64,000 nucleotides of DNA from Candidatus Pantoea haifensis (GTDB lineage Bacteria; Pseudomonadota; Gammaproteobacteria; Enterobacterales; Enterobacteriaceae): assembly GCA_018842655.1 (NCBI GenBank), contig JAGTWN010000004.1, positions 434,001-498,000 of the forward strand, in the 5' to 3' direction. This document shows positions 29,563-39,957 of this stretch, piece by piece (the first letter of the stretch is position 1; each line of letters begins with the position of its first letter). Below the pieces are notes generated by a model. It was not told the origin of the DNA and ran no database searches. It was given only the letters and a program-made list of their open reading frames with translations. The translations under genes and the position numbers were made by a program.

Positions 29563-30020
29563 ATGAGTCGTCGTGCTAAAAGCGTGGTTTCTGCCCCGCA
29601 AGGACCACTAAAAGATATTGAGGAGCATGTCGAAGGTTTTCGGCAGGTGCGTGAAGCGCATCGTCGCGAACTTATTGATGACTACGTTGAGTTAATCTCT
29701 GATTTAATTGGTGAATTTGGCGAGGCGCGTCAGGTCGATATGGCGGCCCGCCTGGGCGTCTCGCAGCCTACCGTGGCAAAAATGTTGAAGCGTCTTGGCA
29801 CGGCAGGGCTGGTTGAACAGGTGCCTTATCGGGGGTGTTCTTAACCAGTGAGGGCGAAAAGCTGGCTGAAGAGAGCCGGGCGCGCCATCATATCGTTGAA
29901 ACATTTTTACTGGCCCTCGGCATTAGCCCCGAAACGGCGCGTCGCGATTCCGAAGGCATTGAGCATCACGTCAGTGATGAAACCCTGGCAGTTTTTAAAC
30001 ATTATTACGAAAACCGCTAA
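29563..30020 (+). CDS. mntR: Manganese-responsive regulator MntR (one apparent -1 frameshift)
   Basis: DtxR/MntR-family metalloregulator. The winged helix spans about residues 56-95 ([22 protein letters not shown]), followed by the metal-binding dimerisation half with [12 protein letters not shown] and [21 protein letters not shown] precedes ATG 29563. The frame breaks at G-run 29831-29835: one more G restores [22 protein letters not shown]. The restored length is 152 (E. coli 155). ybiR follows after 21 bases, as in E. coli. Confidence 0.94.
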
Positions 30021-30041
30021 ATTTTAAGGCGACCGGCCACG

Positions 30042-31150
30042 ATGCCCATCGTTTTTCGTTCCTTTCTGCACGATCACATTTTACATCTGTTGTTGGTGAC
30101 CGGGGCGATTTTGCTCTTTCTGGCTGACTTTCGTTGGCCAGATTTGCCAGATGCGGTGGACTGGCACACCATCGTTACCCTGACCGGTTTGTTGATCCTT
30201 ACGAAAGGACTGGAAACCAGCGGGTATTTTGACGTGCTGGGCGGCCGCTTAATTGCGCGTTTCAGGCATGAGCGTGCATTGGCGTTATTCATGGTGCTGG
30301 CCGCTGCGCTGCTTTCTACTTTTCTGACCAATGATGTGGCGCTGTTTATCCTGGTGCCGCTGACGCTCACGCTGCGTAAATTCTCCCGTTTACCTGTTTC
30401 ACGCCTGATCATTTTCGAAGCACTGGCAGTCAATGCCGGATCGCTATTAACGCCGGTCGGCAATCCGCAAAATATTTTATTATGGAGTCACGGTTCGCTC
30501 AGCGTTGCAGGCTTTATCGGACAGATGCTCCCTCTGGCTGCCTGGCTGATGACTAGTCTGGTGGTGTTAACCTGGTGGAGCTTTTCGAAGCGAAGCATTC
30601 AGAAGCATGACAACGGTGAAAAACCGCAGTGGCAAAAGCCGCTGTTAGGAATGAGCGTCTGTTTATATCTGTTGTTTATCGCTGCGCTGGAGTGGCATCT
30701 TACCGGATGGGCGCTGCTGTTAATTGTGTTTTGTTTTATGATTATGGCGCGTCCGGTTTTACTGAATATTGACTGGAGTTTGCTGGCGGTATTCATCGCG
30801 ATGTTTATCAATGTCTATTTGTTGACACGTTTACCGGTTTTACACGCCCATTTTGCGGCGATTTCTCATTATAGCGAGGGGGCGATTTATCTGCTGGCGA
30901 TTGGATTGTCGCAGGTGATCAGCAATGTGCCCGCGACCATTTTATTGCTACAGAAACTCCCCCTTCAGAAACGCTTGCATGGGCGGTCAATATTGGCGGA
31001 TTTGGACTATTGCCGGGTTCACTCGCGAACCTGATTGCCTTACGTATGGCGAAAGACCGCCGCGTTTGGTGGCGCTTCCATCTTTTCTCACTGCCTTTGC
31101 TCGCCTGGGCCATGTTCAGCGGTTGGCTGCTGCTCCGCCTGATGGCGTAA
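30042..31150 (+). CDS. ybiR: YbiR, ArsB/NhaD-superfamily membrane transporter (one apparent -1 frameshift)
   Basis: Polytopic inner-membrane protein of the anion/sodium-coupled transporter (CitM/ArsB-like) superfamily, 369 aa restored (E. coli 372). Conserved blocks are FLTNDVALFILVPLTL and NAGSLLTPVGNPQNILLW in the first half, and GLSQVISNVPATILLL in the second. The frame breaks at C-run 30959-30963: one more C restores KLPPSETLAWAVNIGGFG through to LLRLMA and TAA at 31148. The substrate is unknown. Linkage to mntR hints at metal or anion homeostasis but proves nothing. Confidence 0.88.
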
Positions 31151-31297
31151 GCAAAAGTCCTGAGTAAGTTCAAAGTGGCAAGACGTGCGCCATTCTTCAA
31201 GTCAGGTAAAGTTATACTGGAATTTGTCAATTTTCGATCTAAGGTTAGTTTGACCTTTTATGCCCGGGATTTAGGGCCTTAGCCAGTGATGGAAACT

Positions 31298-32439
31298 ATG
31301 AGCGAGAACGACAAACGCGAGCCACGCCAGGACGACGCTGAAGACGCGCAGGATAAAAAAGTCAGTCACAAGATAACCAGAACAACGATGAACCCGAACG
31401 CAAACGCCCCGGCAAGAAGCCGCTAATTATTCTGGCTATTGTGGTGGTAGTGATGCTGATTGTTGGCTTCTACTTCTGGTTTAGTACCCGCAATGAAGAA
31501 ACCACCGACGATGCCTTTACTGAAGGCGACGCGGTAACCATCGCACCGAAAGCGTCAGGTTATGTCGTCAGGCTGCTGGTAAAAGATAACCAGCGGGTGA
31601 AGAAGGGCGATTTGCTGGTGGAAATTGATCCACGCGACACGTTGGCGCAGCGCGATCAGGCCAGAGCGCAGCTAGGATTAGCGCAGGCGCAACTGCATCA
31701 GGCGCAGGCGCAGCTGGCGCTGTCACGGGTACAATATCCGGCGCAGCGCGATCAGGCTCTGGCCGATCAGGCTAAAGCGCAGGCAAACTTACTCAACGCG
31801 GAAGCGGATTATCGTCGTCAGCGAGGCGTTGACCCACGCGCCACCAGTCAGCGCAATATCGACACTGCCGCAGCCCAGTTGCGCTCGGCGCAGGCACAGT
31901 TACAAAGTGCTAAAGCCCAGGTAGAAGTGGCTTCGCAGGTTAAGCTGCAAATTCGGCAGCAGGAAACCAATGTTGAAGCGCGTCAGCAACAGGTTGAGCA
32001 GGCGAAAGCGCAGCTTGATAACGCCGAACTTAATCTTTCTTATACCCAGGTGCGCGCGCCGTATGATGGCTTCGTGACTAAGCGTAACGTGCAGTTGGGC
32101 ACGCTGGTGCAGGCTGGCAGCTCGCTGTTTTCGCTGGTGTCACCGGATATCTGGATCACCGCCAATTTTAAAGAGTCGCAGCTTGAGCGCATGAACCCAG
32201 GCGATAAAGTGGCGATCAGCGTTGATGCCTGGCCGGATATGAAGCTGGAAGGGCACGTTGACAGCATCCAGATGGGCTCCGGCTCACGCTTCTCAACTTT
32301 CCCGGCAGAAAACGCGACCGGTAACTATGTGAAAATTGTCCAGCGTGTACCGGTGAAAATCGTGATTGATAAAGGTTTAGATCCTAACCATCCGCTGCCG
32401 CTCGGCCTGTCAGTTGAACCGAAGGTAACCGTGGAATGA
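31298..32439 (+). CDS. EmrA/HlyD-type membrane fusion protein of a drug efflux pump (one apparent -1 frameshift)
   Basis: Periplasmic adaptor linking the MFS pump to the outer-membrane channel. A charged cytoplasmic tail (MSENDKREP) is followed by one membrane anchor (about residues 48-65), a biotinyl-lipoyl half motif (IAPKASGYVVRLLVKDNQRVKKGDLLVEIDP), a long Gln/Ala-rich coiled-coil hairpin (about residues 110-220) and a beta barrel with LGTLVQAGSSLFSLV. 380 aa restored. The start is ATG 31298 (ATG 31289 is possible). The frame breaks at A-run 31355-31360, one A short of DKKSQSQDNQNNDEPERK. Its stop overlaps the next start by ATGA. Confidence 0.88.
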
Positions 32440-34004
32440 GTTCAACGCAGAGCTGGAAACCCGCCAGTAACCCGTGGCTGGTGGCTGTCACCGTCACGCT
32501 GGCGGTGTTCATGGAGATCCTCGACACAACCATTGTGAACGTGGCACTGCCGCACATTGCCGGTTCGCTCTCTTCCAGTTATGACGAGTCAACCTGGGTG
32601 TTGACCTCCTATCTGGTGGCGAACGGTATTGTGCTGCCCATCTCTGCGTTTTTCAGTCGCCTGTTTGGTCGCAAACAATTCTTTTTGATTTGCATCGTTA
32701 TGTTCACCATCTGTTCGTTTCTGTGCGGCATCGCCACCGAACTGTGGCAAATCATTCTGTTTCGCGTGCTACAGGGATTTTTCGGTGGCGGCCTGCAACC
32801 GGTACAGCAATCTGTCCTGCTTGATTACTTTAAGCCTGAAGATCGCGGCAAAGCGTTTGGTCTCTCTTCTATTGCGATTATCGTCGCGCCGGTCATCGGA
32901 CCGACGCTCGGGGGCTGGATTACTGACAACTACAGTTGGCGCTGGGTATTTTTCATTAATATTCCCGTCGGGATTATTACGGTGCTGGCAATTTACCAGC
33001 TGCTGGAAGATCCGCCCTGGGAGCGCAAGTGGGCCAAAGGCAAGCTGAAGATCGACTACATCGGCATTTCGCTGATCACGTTAGGCCTTGGCTGTTTGCA
33101 GGTGATGCTGGATCGTGGTGAAGATGAGGACTGGTTTGCTTCCCACTTTATCGTCTCGTTTGCCATTCTGGCGATCATCGGCATTGTCGGCGCGGTTTAC
33201 TGGCTGATGTATGCACGTAAACCGGTGGTCGATATCATGGTAATGAAAGATCGCAACTTTTGGGTTTCAGGCTTGTTAATGGCAGGCATGGCGATGATTC
33301 TGTATGGCAGCTCAGTGGTGTTACCGCAGTTGGCGCAGCAGGATTTAGGCTATACCGCCACCTGGTCGGGGCTGGTGCTGTCGCCAGGGGCGATATTGAT
33401 CGTCATGACGATACCACTGGTCATTAAACTCATGCCCGTGGTGCAGACGCGCTACATCATTGCTTTTGGTTTTTCCTGTCTGGCCGTGGCCTTTTTCTAT
33501 TCAGCGAGCTTAACCCCTGACGTTGATTTCACCACCCTGGTGTTGATGCGTAGCGCGCAGTCGATTGGTCTCGGCTTCCTGTTTGTCCCGTTAACCACCA
33601 TTGCCTTTGTCACGATCCCGCAACGTTTAAATGCGGATGCCTCCGCGCTTTTCACGATGTTCCGTAACGTTGCCGGTTCGATTGGCATTTCACTTTCTAC
33701 TGCCGCGATCACCGAGCGCGAACAGGTACGGTCTGCGCATATGGTGCATAACATGACGCCGCTCAATGAGCAGTTCAGTCTCACCGTTCAGCACTGGGCG
33801 CAGGCGATACGCGACTTTACCTCAGCAGTGGGCGATCCTGTCACGCTGGCTACCGGTCAGCTTTATCAGGAAATGATCATGCAGTCGCGTATTCTCGCGT
33901 ATATCGACGTCTTTTCAGGTTTGAGCATCGTTGCCCTGATATTGATTCCATTTTGTTGGCTGCTGTCGCCGATTAAGAGCGAAGGCAGTGCAGGAGCACA
34001 CTGA
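32436..34004 (+). CDS. EmrB/DHA2-family MFS multidrug efflux pump
   Basis: 522-aa, 14-helix proton-drug antiporter of the DHA2 family. Motif D1 LDTTIVNVALPHIA follows helix 1, motif A (FGRKQFF region) after helix 2, and motif C GPTLGGWITDNYSWRWVFFINIPVG at helix 5. It sits between a fusion protein and an outer-membrane factor, so it should drive export across both membranes. The frame is intact. The drugs carried are not predictable. Confidence 0.92.
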   Translation: MSSTQSWKPASNPWLVAVTVTLAVFMEILDTTIVNVALPHIAGSLSSSYDESTWVLTSYLVANGIVLPISAFFSRLFGRKQFFLICIVMFTICSFLCGIATELWQIILFRVLQGFFGGGLQPVQQSVLLDYFKPEDRGKAFGLSSIAIIVAPVIGPTLGGWITDNYSWRWVFFINIPVGIITVLAIYQLLEDPPWERKWAKGKLKIDYIGISLITLGLGCLQVMLDRGEDEDWFASHFIVSFAILAIIGIVGAVYWLMYARKPVVDIMVMKDRNFWVSGLLMAGMAMILYGSSVVLPQLAQQDLGYTATWSGLVLSPGAILIVMTIPLVIKLMPVVQTRYIIAFGFSCLAVAFFYSASLTPDVDFTTLVLMRSAQSIGLGFLFVPLTTIAFVTIPQRLNADASALFTMFRNVAGSIGISLSTAAITEREQVRSAHMVHNMTPLNEQFSLTVQHWAQAIRDFTSAVGDPVTLATGQLYQEMIMQSRILAYIDVFSGLSIVALILIPFCWLLSPIKSEGSAGAH

Positions 34005-34005
34005 C

Positions 34006-35538
34006 ATGAAGGTTATCTTTTCTCGCGGCATCAAGCCGTTGAGCTTATTAACACTGGCGATATGGCTGGCGGGCTGTGCTGTTGGGCCAGATTATCAGGC
34101 CCCTAAACCGCACGTGCCGGGCAGCTTTAACGCTCTCGATTCTCAGGAAGCGTCGCGCCCGCGCTCTTCAGCAATCAATTCTCTCTGGTGGCGCAGCTTC
34201 AACGATCCGCAACTCGACAGCCTGATAGCCCGCGCCATTGAAGGCAACCTGACGCTACAACAGGCGGTGCTGCGCATTGCAGGCGCGCGTGAACAGCTTG
34301 CGCAGGCGCAGGGCGGCCTGTTTCCCCGCCTGAATGGCTCCGCTCAGGTGACGCGGCAACAGTTAGGACTTGAAGGATTATTAAAAGCCAACGGTGCTAC
34401 CGATCAGCTCGACAGCGATGTTGCCAGCCAGCTCAACAGCCTGACGCAACCGGTTAATCTTTATCAGGGCAGCTTTGATGCGAGCTGGGAACTCGACTTG
34501 TGGGGTAAAGTAAGACGTCAGGTTGAAACGGCCAATGCGCAAACTCAGGCCGCCATTGAACAACGTAACGATGCTTTGGTGTCGCTTGAGGCCGAGGTCG
34601 CGCGAGCCTGGCTGCAACTGCGCGGTGCACAGGCGACAGTGCAAACCTTACAGCAGCAGATTGAGGTGGCACAACAGACCTGGCAACTGACGCAAAGCCA
34701 GCAGCGTAACGGCCTGGCACCTTTAACCGATGTTGAAAACGCCCGTGCACAGCTCAGTTCGCTGCAGGCGCAGCTGCCGCAATATCAGTCGCAGGCGCGT
34801 CAGGCAATGAACAGTTTAGCCGTGCTGTTGGGTAAAACACCGGGTGCGCTGGATGCGGAGCTCAGCACACCAAAAGCGATGCCGACGCTGCCACAAATCG
34901 TTTCTGTTGGCATCCCTTCAACGCTGGCCCGTCGTCGGCCTGACATCCGTCAGGCAGAGGCTAACCTGCATGCGCAAACCGCCAGTATTGGCGTGTCGGT
35001 AGCGCAACTTTTCCCGAGCCTGTCGCTCACCGGACAGATTGGAGTGCGTAATACCGACGTCAGCTATCTGGATAACTGGAGTAGCCACTTTTACAGTTAT
35101 GGCCCTTCACTCTCTATTCCGATCTTTCAGGGCGGACAGCTGGTATCCAGCGTGAAGCTGGCACGTGCTCAACAGGCGAGTGCTGCGCTGGACTACAGAC
35201 AAACGGTGCTGACCGCTCTACAGGATGTAGAGAATGCACTGGTGAGCTATCGTGCCGATCAGCAACGCGTGACGGCGCTGGATGAGACGACTGGAGCACT
35301 GCAACGGGCCTTTGATCTGGCCAGCGACAGTTATCGTCAGGGGCTGACTACTTTTCTGGATGTTCTGGATGCTCAGCGCCAGCTAGCTCAGGCTCAGGAG
35401 CAAGCCACGCAGGCAAGGATGCAAAGCGGTCTGGATTTAGTGGCGCTCTATAAAGCTCTGGGCGGTGGCTGGGAAGGCTATCAAAACGTCACGCTGCCCG
35501 ATTATCCGGTCTTTGGGCCTGCCACGCAGGTGAACTGA
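34006..35538 (+). CDS. NodT/OprM-type outer-membrane efflux lipoprotein
   Basis: 510-aa outer-membrane factor. The lipoprotein signal ends in LAGC, with Cys about residue 25, then AVGPDYQAP as in RND/NodT channels. Two repeats of the TolC-like coiled coil follow; WELDLWGKVRRQVETANAQ and GIPSTLARRRPDIRQAEANL are family hallmarks. ATG 34006 follows the pump stop by one base; an upstream in-frame start would spoil the signal peptide. Third gene of a self-contained tripartite pump, inserted between ybiR and ybiT relative to E. coli. Confidence 0.93.
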   Translation: MKVIFSRGIKPLSLLTLAIWLAGCAVGPDYQAPKPHVPGSFNALDSQEASRPRSSAINSLWWRSFNDPQLDSLIARAIEGNLTLQQAVLRIAGAREQLAQAQGGLFPRLNGSAQVTRQQLGLEGLLKANGATDQLDSDVASQLNSLTQPVNLYQGSFDASWELDLWGKVRRQVETANAQTQAAIEQRNDALVSLEAEVARAWLQLRGAQATVQTLQQQIEVAQQTWQLTQSQQRNGLAPLTDVENARAQLSSLQAQLPQYQSQARQAMNSLAVLLGKTPGALDAELSTPKAMPTLPQIVSVGIPSTLARRRPDIRQAEANLHAQTASIGVSVAQLFPSLSLTGQIGVRNTDVSYLDNWSSHFYSYGPSLSIPIFQGGQLVSSVKLARAQQASAALDYRQTVLTALQDVENALVSYRADQQRVTALDETTGALQRAFDLASDSYRQGLTTFLDVLDAQRQLAQAQEQATQARMQSGLDLVALYKALGGGWEGYQNVTLPDYPVFGPATQVN

Positions 35539-35553
35539 GCGGTTCACGCTGTT

Positions 35554-35590
35554 AAGGCTGTGACGAAGATTGATTCGCCACAGCCTTTTT
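35554..35590 (+). terminator. Terminator of the efflux operon
   Basis: AAGGCTGTG (35554-35562) pairs with CACAGCCTT (35579-35587), then further T to 35590. It starts 16 bases after the outer-membrane factor stop. Confidence 0.88.
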
Positions 35591-35870
35591 CTGCCAGGCC
35601 GCGCGCCTTTTATGATAATGAAATGGCAGGGCGCAAGATGAAATGCAACTCAGGCATGGTGAAATTAATATTTCTTTGCTGATGATCTTTCAGGCGTCAA
35701 GTCGCCATTAGAAAAGAAGCGGTAAAGACGGTAAGGCCATTTTTGTGAATCAAGGCGCATATTTTAAACGGTTTTATGACTCGCCGCGCAAAACTAATAT
35801 TTCATTCTTACTATTAATAACATAATTAATCTATTTTCTTAGGGTGTTGTTAATCTCACCAGGAGAAAAT
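35591..35870. other. Upstream region of the sugar porter
   Basis: No gene seen. The last 110 bases are strongly A/T-rich and probably hold the promoter; AGGAGAAAAT (35861-35870) is the porter's ribosome site. No operator recognised. Confidence 0.45.
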
Positions 35871-37347
35871 ATGTCCAGAGAAAGTTATCTGACCCCGAAC
35901 AAAGCCTCCGGCCCGAACAGCGAAACGCCTACCGAACCCTTTGTTAAAGTCATTGCTATGGTCGCCACGCTTGGCGGCTTACTGTTTGGCTATGACACTG
36001 GCGTTATCTCCGGCGCGCTGCTGTTTATGGGCCCGGAACTCAATCTCTCGCCTTTCACCACTGGCTTAGTTACCAGCAGTTTGCTGTTTGGTGCCGCGTT
36101 TGGCGCGCTGGCTTCTGGCCACTTTGCGGCTGCCGCCGGACGGAAAAAATTATTCTGGTACTGGCTGTCATTTTTGCCGTTGGTGCAACAGGCACGGCGC
36201 TGGCACCGGATGTTAACTGGATGATTTTCTTCCGTCTGGTGTTGGGCGTTGCAGTGGGTGGCGCAGCAGCGACCGTACCGGTTTATATCGCCGAGATTGC
36301 CCCCGCCAATAAGCGCGGACAGTTAGTGACCCTGCAGGAACTGATGATCGTTTCAGGACAAATGCTCGCTTATATCTCTAACGCCGGTTTCAACGCCGCG
36401 TGGGGCGGGGAAACGACCTGGCGCTGGATGCTGGCGATTGCGACGGTTCCGGCCGTACTGCTGTGGTTTGGTATGATGTTTATGCCAGATACGCCACGCT
36501 GGTATGCCATGAAAGGACGTCTGGCTGAAGCGCGCAACGTATTAGAACGGACCCGCGCGAAAGAGGATGTCGAATGGGAGATGACCGAAATAGAAGAGAC
36601 GTTGAGCGAAGAGAAGCAACAGCGCCCGCGTCTGCGTGAATTACGTAAGCCCTGGTTATTTAAACTTTTTATGATTGGCATGGGTATCGCAGTTATTCAG
36701 CAACTCACCGGTGTGAATACCATCATGTATTATGCGCCAACCATGCTTAAAGCGGTTGGCATGAGTGATAGCGCGGCATTATTTGCCACCATAGCCAATG
36801 GGGTGATTTCTGTATTAATGACCTTTGTCGGGATAGTGTTACTGGGCAGGATAGGACGGCGCACCCTGACAATGATTGGTCAGTTCGGCTGTACGGCCTG
36901 TTTACTCTTTATCGGCACCATCAGTTATTTAATGCCGGAAACGGTTAATGGTCAGCCAGACGTGTTGCGCAGCTATATGGTGTTAGCAGGAATGTTGATG
37001 TTTCTTAGCTTCCAGCAGAGGGCTTTATCGCCTGTTACCTGGTTGCTGTTATCAGAGATATTTCCTACACGCCTGCGCGGTATTTTTATGGGTGGCGCAG
37101 TCTTTGCCATGTGGATTGCTAATTTTCTTATTTCTTTGATGTTTCCGGTTCTGCTGGCCAGCATCGGCCTCTCCGGTGCATTTTTTATCTTTGCTGCAAT
37201 TGGGATTGGTGGTGCGGTCTTTGTTATTACCTGTGTACCGGAAACGCGTAACCGTAGCCTCGAGCAGATTGAACACTATCTCCATGAGTGGTTATCCCGT
37301 GACGATGAATCCTCTGCGCTAACGCCTGTAATAAAAAAACCTCTTAG
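35871..37347 (+). CDS. Sugar-porter family MFS transporter (one clear and one probable -1 frameshift)
   Basis: Twelve-helix proton-sugar symporter of the GalP/IolT/XylE family. GGLLFGYDTGVISGALLFM is helix 1, PVYIAEIAP the motif after helix 4, QQLTGVNTIMYYAP the helix-7 sugar site, PETRNRSLEQIE the C-terminal motif. The frame breaks at A-run 36144-36149 (restores AGRKKIILVLAVIFAVGATGTALAPD). As read the ORF runs on to 37459 straight through the terminator at 37373-37400. One more A in run 37333-37339 would stop it at TAG 37345-37347, which I take as the real end. IolT-type inositol or a hexose is the likely substrate; not decidable. Confidence 0.85.
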
Positions 37348-37372
37348 CGTTAAAGAATGTGACATGAGATAT

Positions 37373-37400
37373 AAGGCCGGTTTATTAACCGGTCTTTTTT
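37373..37400 (+). terminator. Terminator of the sugar porter
   Basis: AAGGCCGGTT / AACCGGTCTT stem (one G-U pair) with a 4-base loop and six T (37395-37400). Its position 25 bases past TAG 37347 supports the corrected porter end. Confidence 0.9.
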
Positions 37401-37753
37401 CGTCCGTTGGGGAAAGAGCGGATAAATACAGCAAATTTAAGCCTGGCTTATCGTTCTGACGCTATAGCACATAAAGAATAACCTTAAGACAAATTGTGTT
37501 ATTTTGATCTTCCTTTCGAAAAATTTACCCACCCGCTTTTGTCTGAAATCGATTCCAGGCTGCAGAGATTAACGCAGCGTGACTGTTAATTTGAAGTTAA
37601 TAAAAAAAATGGATATGGCGTGATAACAATAAGCGTGACGATTTAAAATACAGCTAAGAATTGTCTGTAGCGTAAAATTAATTTATTTTTTTATTTGAAT
37701 TAGGTAGTCTTATCGCTACAGTTTTAATTACCCCCTCAATCAAGGATATTGTG
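37401..37753. other. A/T-rich leader of the H-NS-like gene
   Basis: No gene seen. The stretch from about 37580 to 37735 is far more A/T-rich than its surroundings, with runs of A and T typical of curved, H-NS-bound DNA; autoregulation of the next gene is plausible. AAGGA (37742-37746) is the ribosome site. Confidence 0.5.
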
Positions 37754-38155
37754 ATGAGTGACGCATTTAAAGTTCTGAACAACATTCGCACATTACGTGC
37801 TCAGGCTCGTGAACTGCCACTGAGTGACCTGGAAGAAATTCTCGAGAAATTAACTGTTGTCGTGACTGAGCGTCGCGAAGAAGCAGAAGCTGAAGAAACG
37901 CAAAATCGCGAAAAAGAAGAAAAGCTCTCTAAATATCGTGAAATGCTGTTGGCAGACGGTATCGATCCAAATGAATTATTAGGTGCACTGGAGCCAGGTA
38001 AAAAACGTGCTAAGCGTGCTCCGCGTCCGGCAAAATATTCTTACACCGATGAAAACGGTGAGCAGAAATCGTGGACTGGTCAGGGCCGCACACCCGCTGC
38101 GATTAAAAAAGCACTGGATTCAGGTAAGAGCCTGGACAGCTTTTTGATCGATTAA
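37754..38155 (+). CDS. H-NS/StpA-family nucleoid protein (additional paralogue)
   Basis: 133-aa xenogeneic-silencer family protein. The N-terminal oligomerisation half [26 protein letters not shown] includes the coiled coil. A charged linker rich in Glu precedes [15 protein letters not shown]. The C-terminal DNA-binding domain [31 protein letters not shown] carries the AT-hook-like QGR core. The context differs from E. coli hns (next to tdk) and stpA, and the [24 protein letters not shown] segment differs from core H-NS, so this is probably a second copy. ATG 37754 is used over GTG 37751. Confidence 0.88.
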   Translation: MSDAFKVLNNIRTLRAQARELPLSDLEEILEKLTVVVTERREEAEAEETQNREKEEKLSKYREMLLADGIDPNELLGALEPGKKRAKRAPRPAKYSYTDENGEQKSWTGQGRTPAAIKKALDSGKSLDSFLID

Positions 38156-38178
38156 TCGACACAATCCTTGTAAGCGGG

Positions 38179-38212
38179 AGCCGGGGGCCATTTTTAGGCC
38201 CTCGGCTTTTTT
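38179..38212 (+). terminator. Terminator of the H-NS-like gene
   Basis: AGCCGGGGGCC pairs with GGCCCTCGGCT (one G-U) across a short loop, followed by T6 to 38212. Confidence 0.9.
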
Positions 38213-38332
38213 ATTTATTCCGGTTTATCAATACCTGTGGTCACCCCGCACGCCTTGCACTGGCATGCGCTGCATCACATCTGGCATAATAGCCGCCGTT
38301 TTTTCATCCACTTCTTCACAAAGGTCAATGCC

Positions 38333-39923
38333 GTGTTAGTTAGCAGCAATATCACCATGCAGTTTGGCAGCAAGCCACTGTTCGAGAATATCTCCGTTAA
38401 GTTTGGCGGCGGTAATCGTTACGGTTTAATCGGTGCGAACGGCAGCGGTAAATCCACCTTCATGAAGATTCTGGGTGGCGATCTGGTGCCAACAGGCGGA
38501 AATGTTTCTTACGATCCTAATGAACGTATCGGCAAGTTACGTCAGGATCAGTTTGCCTTTGAACAATATAGTGTGCTGGATACCGTAATCATGGGTCACC
38601 ATGAACTATGGGAAGTTAAGCAGGAACGCGATCGTATATATGCTCTGCCTGAAATGAGCGAAGAGGAAGGCTATAAAGTGGCTGACCTTGAAGTCATGTA
38701 TGGCGAAATGGATGGTTATAGCGCAGAATCGCGTGCCGGAGAGTTATTACTGGGCGTAGGTATTCCCGTTGAGCAACATTACGGCCCCATGAGCGAAATT
38801 GCGCCAGGTTTTAAATTGCGCGTTTTGTTAGCACAGGCACTGTTTTCAAATCCTGATATTTTGTTGCTGGATGAACCCACCAACAACCTGGATATTGATA
38901 CCATTCGCTGGCTGGAACAGGTTCTGAACGAACGTGACAGCACCATGATTATCATTTCGCATGACCGACATTTTCTGAATATGGTCTGCACGCACATGGC
39001 TGACTTAGATTACGGTGAGTTGCGCGTTTATTCAGGTAATTATGATGAATACATGACCGCAGCGACCCAGGCGCGTGAACGCCTGCTAGCAGATAATGCC
39101 AAGAAAAAGCGCAAATTGCCGATCTGCAATCTTTTGTTAGCCGCTTTAGCGCCAATGCTTCTAAATCACGCCAGGCAACGTCACGTGCGAAACAAATGGA
39201 TAAAATTAAGCTGGATGAAGTAAAAGCCTCCAGCCGTCAAAATCCCTTTATTCGTTTCGAGCAAGATAAAAAATTGTTCCGTAATGCGCTGGAAGTCGAA
39301 GCGTTAACGAAAGGATTTGATAACGGCCCGCTGTTTAAAAATTTAAACCTGATGCTTGAAGTAGGCGAAAAATTAGCGGTGCTGGGTGCTAACGGTATTG
39401 GTAAATCAACGCTGTTAAAAACGCTGGTGAGTGAACTGACGCCCGACAACGGCAGCGTAAAATGGTCGGAAAATGCGCGTATCGGCTATTACGCTCAGGA
39501 TCATGCTGAAGATTTTGCAAATGACCTGACGGTATTTGACTGGATGAGTCAATGGAAACAGCCTGGTGACGATGAGCAGAGCGTACGCAGTATTCTGGGT
39601 CGTCTGCTTTTTCTCAGGATGATATTAAAAAGCCCGCTAAAGTGCTTTCCGGTGGTGAAAAAGGGCGCATGTTATTTGGCAAATTAATGATGCAAAAGCC
39701 AAACATTCTGATTATGGATGAGCCAACCAACCACCTCGATATGGAATCTATTGAGTCGCTTAATATGGCGCTGGAAATGTATGAAGGCACATTGATTTTC
39801 GTTTCGCATGACCGCGAATTTGTCAGCTCGCTGGCAACACGGGTGATGGAAATTAAAGAAGATCGCGTTGTGGACTTCACGGGTAATTACGAAGATTACC
39901 TGCGCAGCCAGGGCATCGTGTAA
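38333..39923 (+). CDS. ybiT: ABC-F family ATPase YbiT (two apparent -1 frameshifts)
   Basis: Soluble ABC-F protein with two nucleotide-binding domains, a ribosome-associated translation factor. The first Walker [10 protein letters not shown] and second GANGIGKST flank the P-site linker region; LDEPTNNLD and DEPTNHLD are the Walker B segments. GTG 38333 ([17 protein letters not shown]) with AAGGT upstream is the start by comparison with E. coli. Frame breaks: A-run 39104-39108 (restores [20 protein letters not shown]) and T-run 39608-39612 (restores [20 protein letters not shown]). The restored length is 530 aa, identical to E. coli. Confidence 0.94.
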
Positions 39924-39926
39924 TTT

Positions 39927-39956
39927 AAAACGGGGTAGCGCAGGCTACCCCGTTTT
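39927..39956. terminator. Bidirectional terminator between ybiT and moeB
   Basis: A perfect 13-bp stem AAAACGGGGTAGC / GCTACCCCGTTTT with a 4-base loop, directly after both converging stops. Confidence 0.94.
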
Positions 39957-39957
39957 A

